Below are positions 26,940-44,714 of a DNA stretch of 64,000 nt, piece after piece (the first letter of the stretch is position 1; every line of letters begins with the position of its first letter). Position numbers and translations under genes: made by a program. The notes beneath the pieces are model-generated. The model worked only from the letters and a program-made list of their open reading frames with translations. It ran no database searches and was not told where the DNA came from. Source of the stretch: Macrobrachium rosenbergii (lineage: Eukaryota; Arthropoda; Malacostraca; Decapoda; Palaemonidae); the NCBI RefSeq assembly GCF_040412425.1, contig NC_089749.1, positions 15,127,662 through 15,191,661 on the forward strand, written 5' to 3'.

Positions 26940-27680
26940 CTGAAATAAGAAAAAATATTACGGAGAGGAACAGCTAAACAACTTTACTGTTAAAATAAGT
27001 TTTCCTCTTATTTTCTCAAATACTGTATCGTACTCAAGTATATGTAACCTCAAGTAATAATGGTGGTACCATAAATATTTTCTGTAAAATAATCAAAGCT
27101 GCTTTATTCCTGATTACTGTACAACTAAAACAGCAAGTTTTAATTTTCTTTTATTTTTACTAGTTCCATGCTATTTCTGTTTTACCCCATTCAAGAATGA
27201 CAAATTCTTTAGGAATAGAAGTGTTTTTGACTCTCCTGACAGAAAAAATATAAAAATGTAGAACACTGCAGTATTTAACAAGGCAGCTACTAAATAATAT
27301 GGAACCTTGTAAGAAGTGAACATTTTCATTCAGTGGTTTGGTTTCTATATATTTTATAATGTAACTACTGTTTAATACAAGTCTTAACTGCTAAGTCTTT
27401 GGAAAATTTTAAAAAATTTACCCCATACAGTATACAAACTATTTTTACCTACTTAATCTGCTGTGAGCTGGCAAAAACATAAAAATTTTGGTAAAATTTT
27501 ACCCTAAACCATTACCATATTTTGGACTTGAAAATATAATTTTACTATGTTTTAATTTGTGTTCTGAATGCTTGTAACTTGGTTTCATTAGTGAAAGCCC
27601 TGACCAACCACACCTAATCTAACCTAACCCAAGGTAAAGGTCCTTAACCTAGTGCATGAGATTAGTCTGAACACATTCCA

Positions 27681-27865
27681 TAAACTTACCTTAATCTGAA
27701 ACGGAACTATTTTTACATACTTCACTCATTTTGTGTCCCCTTCCTCCACACAATAACACTTAGGTCCCCCAAACTGTGCGATATAAGGATGGAGTCCAAT
27801 ATTATCTCTTGAAAGTATATATTTGCTAATGAAACGAATATCAGAAACATTCAAAACATACATTA
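27681..27865 (+). repeat. Diverged interspersed repeat, family C copy 1
   Basis: It shares the block GATATAAGG...TCTTGAAA...ATTTGCTAATGAAACGAATATCAGAAACAT with copies at 47.10-47.26 and 47.38-47.55 kb, in the same orientation. Class unknown. Confidence 0.6.
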
Positions 27866-28488
27866 ACACACAGGAGGATGATATTCTCAAGTTCTAAATG
27901 GAATAATGGTTAAAAGTAAGATAATACTAAAATTTCAATTAACCCTCAGGCTGATTTGTATATACAAAACTGACCTCTTGCATTAGGCTATTAAGTGAAT
28001 GCAGAGTAAGGGGTCAGGGCTATTGTAGGCCTTGGCTAGCAGACATTTCAGAGGGTATAGGACCTAACCAGAATTACCTGACCCTAACCTAACCTCGGAC
28101 GACGTGTCCTTACTTGGCTGGTGTCTCCTGCCGCCCAGCCACGCCGGCAACCCCACTGCCCCCAACAAAGGAATTCGTGACCTCCGAGCAAATGCTGGGG
28201 ATCATGGCACCAGGGGTAACAGTGAATTCATTGGTGATATGATTTTATAAATCCTAAATTACTGGGCTAAGTCCATCCAAACCAGAGATTAATTTCGAGG
28301 GCAGACTAGACTGACAGGCCTAGCTGAGTGGGTTACCACAGGCCGTCTTAGCGACTGAAGAAACTCCAGACTGACTTAGCTAATCGCAATAAGCAGGCTA
28401 CGCTTGTCACAAAATTGTTCACGTTAATTATAAGTTTATAAGCTAATCATTACAAATAACTCCAACGAATAATAACCAAATCACTACC

Positions 28489-28570
28489 TTTCACCGACTT
28501 GGCGAGTTCGTGTTGTAGCAGTTGTAATATGAATGTCTACCTATGTAACGGCTCTACATTGTGGTTTCAC
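28489..28570 (-). promoter_or_regulatory. Possible FASTKD first non-coding exon
   Basis: On the - strand a donor-like AAAG|GTAGTG at 28487 follows a GC-balanced stretch. It would pair with the acceptor just upstream of the FASTKD start codon. There is no TATA box or other decisive signal, so the placement is inference. Confidence 0.2.
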
Positions 28571-28939
28571 CTTCCCTCCGAACTGTTACTACTTTCTTTA
28601 TGATTAATTAATCAATAAAGTTCTTTCAGTTGTCATTCTAATGCCAACAGCTTATTCAAGACTGTTTATTTATTGTTTGTAGACGAAACAAAATTTCATT
28701 TTTGGAAACAGTAGCCTCGGAAGGCTCTACCATCATAATTACATATAATCATTGCCCATTAAATCATTTATTCGTGTCTTCCTTCTCTGTCATAACGCAT
28801 AACAAGTCAAATCGACAGTTTGACAGTCAAACTTTGACTGTAAAATTATATACAAAATGTTGATTTAAATGCTATTTATAATGATTACATCCGTAAACTA
28901 GAATGCATTCGTCTAAGAGTGCTAATGTACAGCATATAC

Positions 28940-29072
<133 letters not shown>

Positions 29073-29344
29073 TGCTAGTAACAAATCCTCAGAGCATGTT
29101 GCTTTTCAGTATACAACATGTGAAGATTTCTTCAAAATTGTCGTGGAATATTTTTTTACTTAAAAAAAGGTTCCTGCATACACCAGGGCCGGGGGTAGGG
29201 ACGGGGATGGGAGAAGCCGAAGCCTGGATAAATAGGGATGGTTGGAGTCAGGAAGTGCATCTGTCTGTAAAAGATTGTCAAAACCAACTATGAAAAAAAT
29301 CCGTTCATGGTAGGAACAGCTGGAGGAGCATTTAAAAGCAGCTG

Positions 29345-29429
29345 AGAAGAAGAAGAAGAAGAAGAAGAAGAAGAAGAAGAAGAAGAAGAAGAAGAAGAAG
29401 AAGACGAAGAAGAAGAAGAAGAAGAAGAA
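29345..29429. repeat. GAA microsatellite
   Basis: About 28 AGA/GAA units with one interruption. The purine tract is about 85 bp and purine-only on one strand, except one C. Confidence 0.95.
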
Positions 29430-30295
29430 ATTGTTAATATATGTACAATACATCCGCAATACATATTACCTAATGCATTAATATCTGTCTGAGCACATAC
29501 TCGTATGTCCAGTTCATTAAAACATGCATTAAAATAAACACTCAAGCACAATCTCTGATGTCACTGTCTTGGGCTAGGAACTTAGGAAGGGCACTACGGC
29601 ACGGTAGTTCAGTATCCCGCAACCGTTTGTTTGGCGAAGATTAATTGTATTCGTTCGTCCTGCGTGTTTGTTACTTTCTGCGGGTGTTATAACACTATTA
29701 TAGTGATAAAGCTTATATTGTGAGTCTTCTTCAGAATTATGAGACGATTTGTTATCGATATAAGGAAACACGTGTGTGTGAGAGTCTAAGCTTTGCCACG
29801 GGCTGCCCAAAATTTATAAACTATCAAAGTTGACTACTGCAGAAGCACACAGGGGCAAGAGTTTCGTTCTTAGCACTGATAATGTAAGTTGAAAAACGTT
29901 TCGTGACGTAGCGACAGAGTTTATTTTATTTTTTAAATGAGGAAGGCAGAATTCAGTTACTGTCAAAATTCTGAGGGGGAAAGACGAACGGAGGAGAAAT
30001 CGCATAGCAAGAGAAAAGTAAGTTGTGTGCACTTTCATTTATCTGTAGTACCGGTACATTGTACATTATATTTTAGTACCGGGTGAGTACTATTACACGG
30101 TTAACCTTATTACTGATTTATTTCACGTTTCAAATAACTTACCGTACTATTTGTAGGTATTTTTTAATTCATATGAGAATAGGTAGGCTAGGTTGCTAAG
30201 ATGCAACTGCTGAATAGGACTAATCGAATTACATAGTTTATGCCTGTATCTACTTTGGTAGAGCATCTCCGCTCCAGATCCTAGGTCAGGATTCT

Positions 30296-30428
<133 letters not shown>

Positions 30429-30921
30429 TAGATACTAATTTCCTAAGAAAAACGTATCTGTTTATCCTTAATATGAGCACTGATTCCATCAGTGACTAAA
30501 GGAGAGGAGGTACATAACATAACAATACATGGTTATATTATGACAGTCATTAGGTAGGCTCAACTTTGCGTTGCCTTTGCTATGATCTAAAATGGTTTTT
30601 TAACGCTACATCTCCCACGCATGCCTGTAAAATTTTCGTTGTTTCTTTCGATCGTAAATTCAGCACGCTTATATCTGTTGACATCTTTGAATAGTGAGGT
30701 CTCGGCGGTTACCATTTCATCTGCGAATGTTTATCGGTATCAGGGGAAACAATATCCATGAAAATTCTGCATCCACTTTTTTTTTGTAGCAAAAGAACCA
30801 AATTTGCATTATCAAGCCGTGTGGTGTACCAGTCAAAGCCTAGTCAAATGAAAGCATTCGTTTTTTTTATTTATACGAAGTAACCAGTACACTATTCGCA
30901 TGAAGCCTTTGGAAAATGCAC

Positions 30922-30922
<1 letters not shown>

Positions 30923-30997
<75 letters not shown>

Positions 30998-31244
30998 TGA
31001 GGATTACAATCAAATGCAGATTATATCTCAGGAATCCTTTAATTTTGCCTGCTCTGGTCTTTGTTGTTGTTCTGCATAACATTACAAAAATCATACTTTA
31101 ACTTATTTAGAGCAACAAAACTTTTATCCATTTAAGTTACGTTAGCACAAATTAAGGTATTATAGTCAAAGAACTTTGCAATGAAGGGTAAATGTTAAGA
31201 TGATTGGATTAAGCTGGACACGAGAAATTTCTGGAAGAATTTTG

Positions 31245-31323
<79 letters not shown>
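30923..31323. repeat. CT and GA microsatellites in inverted arrangement
   Basis: A (CT)n run at 30923-30992 and a (GA)n run at 31248-31323 lie 255 bp apart and are reverse complements, so a transcript could fold into a long hairpin. Confidence 0.9.
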
Positions 31324-31326
<3 letters not shown>

Positions 31327-31559
31327 GTAAAAGCACATGGAAATAATCAATAATTTGCCTAATTGGCGGGGATGTGAAATACTTTTCTCATATATTTTAT
31401 CTGTTAAATTAGACCAAGTTTTTTGAACAAGCGGCCCCTCCTCTAAATTACAAAATAAGGTGATTTCACTCATAAAATCAGTTGTCGTTCCCAGAAGCCT
31501 AAATAATAGTGGCAGGCTGGCAAATGGTGGTTCTCGGACGCCGTTAAGTTCACTTGAAC

Positions 31560-31930
31560 TGGAATTGGCAGTTCATGGATTTTACTGAGGTTGTTGACAC
31601 TGAATTCACAGACGGCTGGAAGGGTTGTTTCTTAGATTTCTCTACCTTCACTGGGAGCTATAGGTCTAACAGATGATTCTTGGACACTGAGTTCGCAGAA
31701 ATCTGGAGACGATGGCTCTGACTGCGCTGAGTTAACTGAGAGCTAGAGATGTGGTTCTTGGACTTCATTGAGCTCACAGGCTCTTGGACTTCATTGAGTT
31801 CACTGAGAGATAGAGATGATGGTTCTTGGACTTCATTGAGTTAGCAAAGATAGGAAGGATGGCTCATACACTTCATAGAGCTGGAAAAGATGGCTGTGGG
31901 ACTTCATTCATCTAATGAGAACTAAAAAGG
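31560..31930. repeat. Degenerate minisatellite downstream of the VWD/mucin gene
   Basis: The motif CTTGGACTTCATTGAG recurs at irregular 26-45-bp spacing (about 31757, 31783, 31825, with weaker copies to 31690 and 31900). On the - strand it reads ELNEVQEPSSLSLS in one frame. It lies 0.2-0.6 kb past the gene's stop codon. Confidence 0.75.
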
Positions 31931-32141
31931 ATAGTCCATGGCTGTTACTTAGGTGGCCAAGAACCGAAATAAGGTGCCGTTGATCTTCAGTGAATTTGCA
32001 GGCATTTGGAAAAGAGTGATTTTCAGTCTTCATGTGCTTTACTAAGAACAGAAAGAGTGATAGGCCTACTGGACCTTCGAATGATTTAAGAGGAACAAAA
32101 ATTAAACGGTCTTCGGGTCGGAACAAAAGTGACAGGAGTTT

Positions 32142-38450
<6,309 letters not shown>

Positions 38451-38955
38451 CCTGCAATGCTAACCTCTGAAAAAATAAAGAGGAATTCAAAGGTTGACGG
38501 AAAATGCATCTCGCTGTATTCTGAAGTGTTTCACACTGACATAGTTTAGTCTATTATGTATCCTAAATATACTCTCGTATGTGTGTAGGCAGTGTTTGTG
38601 TGTGTTTGCGTGTGTGTGTGTGTGTGTGTTTCCCTCAGAAGTTTCCAGTTATTCCTATAGAACATACGTGATGCTCCGTACTGTATCAGATATGCTATCC
38701 AGCAAGTGAGAGGCTGGAAAAGAAGTCTTCACAAAATAGATGCTACAAGAAAAACCAATCTCTTTAAGCAAGTTTGAGAACTGTACACTTTTTATAAGTA
38801 TATCAAGTAGGCAGCAGCAAAAATTTAGTAGTATTAGAAGCTGTAGTTAGTGACACGTATTTTGTTAAGATTGTTCCTAAGAACTTAATAAACTTTGGTT
38901 CAGAATGATGTGTATGGATCTTATCCTCATTTGTGGTTTTTCACAAGCCAGATTT

Positions 38956-38958
<3 letters not shown>

Positions 38959-38991
<33 letters not shown>
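38959..38991. repeat. TG microsatellite
   Basis: About 16 TG units. Confidence 0.95.
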
Positions 38992-38994
<3 letters not shown>

Positions 38995-39235
38995 GTTACG
39001 TGGCTAGAATAGATTTGTCCTTCACAATCCGTCCTGGTTTACTAGCAGTAAAAGGAGGATGTAAATGATGTACGGGAAAATATAAATGTCAAAACCATTT
39101 CGTGTGGGTCACAGGTACCTATGTTAATGACAGCTCTCAGCAGAAAATAACTCATGCGCGTCAGGTGTTGACCTTTAGCCATAACTATAGTTTGTTTCAG
39201 TTACTGCGCGTGATGTACTTAGGATGAATATTCAT

Positions 39236-39306
<71 letters not shown>
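39236..39306. repeat. ATT microsatellite
   Basis: About 23 ATT units. Confidence 0.95.
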
Positions 39307-39589
39307 GAGTCAAATCTACATTAATATTTGTGAACTAATGTATTGTATTAACTTCCAGTACTCTGAACAAATAAGCTTAATTAAACCTAATTTTATTGTT
39401 TTTATATTATTATTATTAATCATTATTTACAAGCGTTATTGACCGTATTTCGTGCACTTGCCGACTGAAATTTTATAATTCAGCTTCAGCTTCTTGAAAA
39501 CTCGCTGTAAACTGAATCTTCTTTTTTATGATAAGTTAGTCTGCTATGAATGTTTCATCTACCTCTCTCTTCTTCTTTCTACTTGGTGT

Positions 39590-40150
39590 GAGAAAATGTC
39601 CCCTAAAAGGCTAAAGAAGAAAGAAATTACATAGTCTTGGATTTGTGAATGTACCTGGATATGGTGTACAAGAGAGGAAAGTACTATAGGGGGTTTTAGG
39701 AGAGAAAGCAAGGTGTTTATGCACCTGGTGAGCCAAAGGTGAAAGGGCAGTGTGTGCACAGAGATAGGAAGGTGGAAGAATGATTGTGTCCAGGGTTGCT
39801 GAGATGTGTAGAGATACAGAGAATGACGTTTGCAGCGTCAGGATTATTCTGGGGAACAGTGACAGAGTAAAAATATGTTAGATCAAGGTTTTCTGGGTAA
39901 AGTTGAGTGTGCCTGAATCTGTCCCTAACTGGGTTTGGTGAATATGAAAAGGTGGTTGTGCTAGGTGATTTAAATGCATAGTTAGATGAGAGAAAGAGAT
40001 TACATTGCTGTAGTATATGAAAATGGGAAGAGTTGCGGAAATGATTAGGCAATAAGTTAGATTGTTAAACATGTATGATTTCCAAAAAAAGGAGTAAATG
40101 GCGGGAAGTTTGCAAGACTGTGAAAGAATGTTTGTTGCGTGTTACAATTT
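39590..40150 (+). pseudogene. Decayed LINE (non-LTR) AP-endonuclease fragment
   Basis: Remnants in order are GVYAPGEPKVKG (near 39.71 kb), EYEKVVVLGDLNA (near 39.94 kb) and FPKKGVNGGKFAR (near 40.08 kb). They match the endonuclease domain of RTE/CR1-type LINEs. The frame is broken by stops and indels, and no reverse transcriptase is visible. It lies between the two possible 5' exons of the VWD/mucin gene. Confidence 0.7.
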
Positions 40151-40778
40151 TTGATGGTTACTTTAAGAGTTAAGTTTCACCATTGAAACAACTCTTACCC
40201 CATTTCCAGATTATCTGTAAGTTCATGTACTGTAACTATCATATGCTGCACTTGTTTCTGTCAGTATTATTGTTTCAAGCTTCTCGTTATACTCCCGGTT
40301 TTATTACAGAATCAAACCTTATATGTGAGGTATATAGCACATTTTTGTTAATTTTGTCAGTTGCAAGATATCTTGCAGTAAACATATTCTGTAGGTATTT
40401 CTAGTAATCTCGAAATAACGGCGCGTGTTCTAACAGTTATATTAGACTTACAGCAAGTAATTTTTCTGTTTAGGTAATAATAATTCTAAAGGTAAAAACG
40501 GCTGAAGGTATAAACGAAAAATACAGATTCTTTACGTAACACTATGAAGCTTGGCGAAGCGTACGGTCCTTTAAAAATTACCCAAGTATGGTAATCGCCG
40601 TCAAGTTAGAATTACAAAAATCAATGCCATACTTGGCATACAATTTTAAACCATTTCAGAGAAATCTCACTGCCGCCCAAATTTTAGAACCAATCCGTTC
40701 ATTTCACAGTCTTACTGAAGTGCAACAATGAATGAAGTCAGGTGGAGTAAAAAAACACGAAAGCAGGTTATCCTTTAC

Positions 40779-40941
40779 CTATCCCAAGAAGCGAGGACGA
40801 TTTCGCACTTAACCGCAAGGTGGCCAGGTCACAACAGAGACTGCAGTAGCTAGGTAGTGGCTTCTTCACTCACAGAAAAAGAATGAGCCATTTACCACCT
40901 TCCGGGAGAACGAAGGAGGCCAGAGAAACACCTGTATATAG
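40779..40941 (-). promoter_or_regulatory. Candidate TATA promoter and 5' UTR exon of the VWD/mucin gene
   Basis: On the - strand GGCTATATACAGG (TATATA at 40940-40935) lies about 160 bp before a donor, GGGATAG|GTAAAG, at 40778. A start roughly 30 bp below the TATA box would give a 5' UTR exon of about 125 bp. It could splice over 2.3 kb to the acceptor at 38468-38467 just before the start-codon exon. The parts are visible; the linkage is inference. Confidence 0.4.
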
Positions 40942-41914
40942 CCGATAATACGCTGTCTCCCCTTTAACATAACCATGCATCATCCAAATTAACGTACGAC
41001 TTTCTTGCGAGAACCAGTGGCGCTGTCGTTGTAGCAACGATTTTCAAAACTGTTCTTCTTCATCGTCTTCTTCTTCTTCTGCTCTTGAAGCATTTTGATG
41101 ATAATTCTCCTATGGTTTTTATTCACGAACCTGTTCTGTATCTTGTTTTATCTCCTAATCACAATACGGAAACCTGACATTTACTCTTGCTCTTTAACCT
41201 TTCCGACACCTGTGGACGGATGCTTCTCTTTCTCTCGACAGCACCATAGGCTATTGTGATTATATAACCACACACCTGAGGATCGTACTGTAAACAGGCG
41301 AATTCCATTTAATCATGAGGTTTAGTATTGAGATACCCAATTTTTTTTTATTTATGAAAATTGACAAGAAGTTTATTCCCGGGAAAATGCTCTTAAAATC
41401 GCATAGATTTACAGCGATAAACTTTGTGAACATCGACATACGTTTTTCAACTCTTCCTCCCACGAATCTGGACACCTGGTTCAGTTTGTCTCATCTAGAC
41501 ACAGGTGATTTTCTGCTAATTTCCTTAGCAGCTCTGTAATTACCAAAAAAAAAAAAAAAAAGCTGCTTTTTGGAACTATTTGCAGTAATAATTGCACTGA
41601 TATATTCACCACCGACTTTTTGAACCTCTTTCTTCAGAGATGAAAACTGACAGTTATTCATATTTGTTTTGTAAATATCTTTCTTTTAAGCAGCAATAAC
41701 AAAACATTGCTGCTTATCGAATCTCTCGACCTTTTTGAAGAGATGATGGCATGAATTTCTTCGCCACAGATCTCTGAACCTCTGTTTGAGGCAATACCAG
41801 AAATTTATCCATCATTGAATCCTGATTATTTTTTGTGGTGAAAATATTCTCACCACCTATGATAGGAAATTTAGTTAGGTAAACTATCTTAGTGGTATAA
41901 GGAATACAGGATCT

Positions 41915-42195
41915 ACTAGTGCCGTCAGTGCACCTCACACAGTGCACTGCAAGGCATTACTTAAGGTTCTTTGCAGCGTCCCTTCGGCCCTTAGCTATAA
42001 CCCCCTTTCATTCCTTTTACTGTACCTCCATTCATATTCTCTTATTTCCATCTTCCTATCCACCCCCTTCTAACAATTTTTTCATAGTGCAACTGCGAGG
42101 GAGGTTTTCCTCCTGTTACACCTTTCAAATCTTTTTACTGTCAATTTCCGTTTCAGCGATGAATAACCCTTGGCTTAAATTCTATATTCCAGTTC
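41915..42195 (+). mobile_element. SINE-like element, family A (3' truncated/diverged)
   Basis: It runs from CTAGTGCCGTCAGTGCACCT through the GCGTCCCTTCGGCCC core to a shortened 3' end (GCGATGAATAACCCTTGGCT) that lacks part of the usual region. An open frame across 41919-42368 is a by-product of this repeat. Confidence 0.8.
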
Positions 42196-42370
42196 CGATG
42201 CTTAAAAGACGCATGATAACGCTGTTTCGGAACAATTTGAATAAAACGCTTTTTAATAAGTCTCTAAAAGCAATCGAGGTCACATCAGGGGCGGGGTGGG
42301 GGAGGAACAGGCAACGCGGTGATGTTAATATTGCATTTACAGACTTATTAAAAAATATTTACAAGTAAGG

Positions 42371-42945
42371 TGGGAGTCTCACAGCTACCCACGCGGCGCA
42401 CTGTAGATATTACTTAAGGTTCCTTGCAGAGTCCCTTCGGCCCATGTACTTCCCCTTGCTTTCCTTTTACTGTACCTCCTTTCGTATTCTCTTTCCTCCA
42501 TCTTACTTAGTTCCTCGTTGGACTGGTCGGTACCGTTCTCGGCTAGCACTCTGCGGGGCCCGGGTTCGAATCTCAGACCGGCCAATGAAGACTTAGAGGA
42601 ATTTATTTCTGGTGATAGAAATTCATTTCTCGCTATAATGTGGTTCGGATTCCACAATAAACTGTAGGTCCCGTTGCTAGGTAACCAGTTAGTTCTTAGC
42701 AATGTAAAATAAGTCTAATCGTTCGGGCCAGCCCTAGGAGAGCTGTTAATCAGTTCAGTGGTCTGGTTAAACTAAGGTATACTTTACTTTTTTTCCATCT
42801 TACTTTCCACCCTCTTCTAACAATTGTTTCATAGCGCAACTGCTTTGAGGTTTTCAAACATTTATACTCTCAATTTCCGTTTCAGCGCTGAATGACCTCA
42901 TAGGCTCCCAGCGTTTGGCCTCTGGTCTAAATTTTATATTCATAT
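42371..42945 (+). mobile_element. SINE-like element, family A, split by a nested SINE
   Basis: The 5' half (to 42497) and 3' half (from 42806) are contiguous parts of one family A copy, interrupted by a family B SINE at 42509-42794. The 3' half carries the typical CAGCGCTGAATGACCTCATA block. Confidence 0.85.
42509..42794 (+). mobile_element. tRNA-derived SINE, family B, nested in family A
   Basis: It is flanked by the 11-bp duplication CCATCTTACTT (42498-42508 and 42795-42805). The 5' head has a tRNA-like A-box region (AGTTCCTCGTTGGACTGG) and a clear B box, GGTTCGAATCT, at 42563-42573. The body ends CAGTGGTCTGGTTAAAC and then a T-rich tail. It is a SINE, not a functional tRNA gene, because the head is followed by a non-tRNA body. 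Confidence 0.9.
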
Positions 42946-43072
42946 TCCTCACAGCTGCCGACAGCTCCTGAGATCTGTTGATACAATTTCCAGAAATCCC
43001 AAAGCTTAATAACTCCAAAAGACACCGAGATAGTTTATGCATTTTCCGCCAAGCGGATAACTTGCCGTAGAG

Positions 43073-43534
43073 CAGCGGTTCTTAAACTTTTTTGCCTTGC
43101 GCCCCGCCGCCGCCCCCCCTTCTCTTAACAATGTAGCCTACAGATCCCACGCCGCCCTACCCCTGAAATATTTGCCAACTACAAACTATAAACAATATGT
43201 TGTTTATTTGTATACTATTATACTTCATTACTTATGTGAGTATATGGACGAATGATAGATTTTTGTTTCATTGCTATTCAATTTTTCATAAGTATGCACT
43301 GTACTATATTTCAGTAGAATAAACAATGTTCATAGAAGACGGGTAAAACAAACATATGATGAAACCAAATTTGATCTTAATCCTTTTGGCATGTTTTTAA
43401 ATAATAATCAGAAAACATATGGAGGCAGTGATAAGGTTTTTGGAAATTTTGCAATTAACATAAAAAAATATTAGGCAACTCTGCTTGTGACCCCCTTGGA
43501 AGCTTCTGACGCCCCCCCAGTTTAAGAATCACTG
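43073..43534. mobile_element. hAT-like non-autonomous DNA transposon
   Basis: Terminal inverted repeats CAGCGGTTCTTAAACT and (right end, inverted) CAGTGATTCTTAAACT bound a 462-bp element with no coding capacity. The flanks CCGTAGAG (43065-43072) and CTGTAGAG (43535-43542) are an 8-bp target-site duplication with one mismatch. The termini and the 8-bp duplication fit the hAT superfamily. Confidence 0.9.
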
Positions 43535-44632
43535 CTGTAGAGAAACACAATTTCATTAGAGTAAGATCATGAACACTGTTTGGAAATAAATGTAATGAAA
43601 TGTGCATCTAAAAATTAATGGGGATGTAATTTCTGACGTATACCGTGATAGTTGGTGTGAAGGCAGGGTGATGATGAATAATTAATAACGTCACCATCCA
43701 TAACCAAATGAAATGGTGGTACTGTCCGCCTGTTGTCCTTTGCTGGCTGACCCAATCTGGAAGGATGAGTAGAACGGGAGGTGGGGGGCGGTTGTTAGGG
43801 AATAGGTGGCGGGTAGGAGGTGATGGAGAGAAGTCCCATTAGAAAGTCCGATGGAATGACTGTAGCCGGATTAACGTTAGAAGATATTCTTCAGGTGCAA
43901 CTAGCTGGCCGTGCCCAAATCCTGTGCTTGGTAACTAAGGGCGGATTGAACACCATAACATGTAGAATTTGCCTTAACTGGATCACAAACACCCCACTGG
44001 GCTTAAAAGGCTGGGCCAGGATCCTAAAAATCAAGACTAAAAGAGGAATATAATGACGTCACGGGGGCGATTTCTGTACTCCTTTTTTATACAGCAATAG
44101 TTTGATTCATTGCTGATTTCTGAACCTCTTTCTGAAGCAACTATAAAGGGAAGAATCATTCATTGCAAATTTCTGAACCTCTTTTTAAAGAAATTAGGAC
44201 GGAAATTATTTAATGCAGATTTGAATCCTTTTCCGAAGTTACAGGAAATAATACAGATCAACTGCTGCTCTCTGAGTCTTTATAATAAGACAATAATATA
44301 TAGAAATCTATTATTCGCTTATTTCGAAACCTATTCTTAAAACAATGATAGAAATTTATCTCGATTTCACATTTACATGAAATACAGTATATAAAGTATT
44401 ATCTTTCCACCACAAACTATCTGATGCAATTTCCAGTTTTTTTGTACTGCAACGCCTTCTTTCGTAATGGTATAAGTAAATGTAACTTGTATGGGAATAT
44501 CAGTGACTCATCTTTGGTTATTTCTAGGTATTAATAACTAATTTGTCTACAGGCCATTACTCCTGAATAAACTGTAGCATTCTGTAGCATCTGGTTTTGA
44601 ATCCTGTCAAGGAAAAAGCTTTTTCGAAGTAC

Positions 44633-44634
<2 letters not shown>

Positions 44635-44711
<77 letters not shown>
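44635..44711. repeat. GA microsatellite
   Basis: About 38 GA units. Confidence 0.95.

Positions 44712-44714
<3 letters not shown>

Noticed and set aside
30867..31473. Open frames of alternating Ser-Leu or Arg-Glu
   Set aside because: They are translations of CT/GA microsatellites, as are those at 1.4, 44.6 and 48.7 kb.
41919..42368. 149-residue + strand open frame
   Set aside because: It runs across a family A repeat and its flank. Similar partial frames occur in the other copies, and no domain is present.
42509..42580. tRNA-like gene with a clear B box
   Set aside because: The A-box region is degenerate, no cloverleaf with a sensible anticodon arm could be drawn, and the sequence continues into a SINE body bounded by a target-site duplication.
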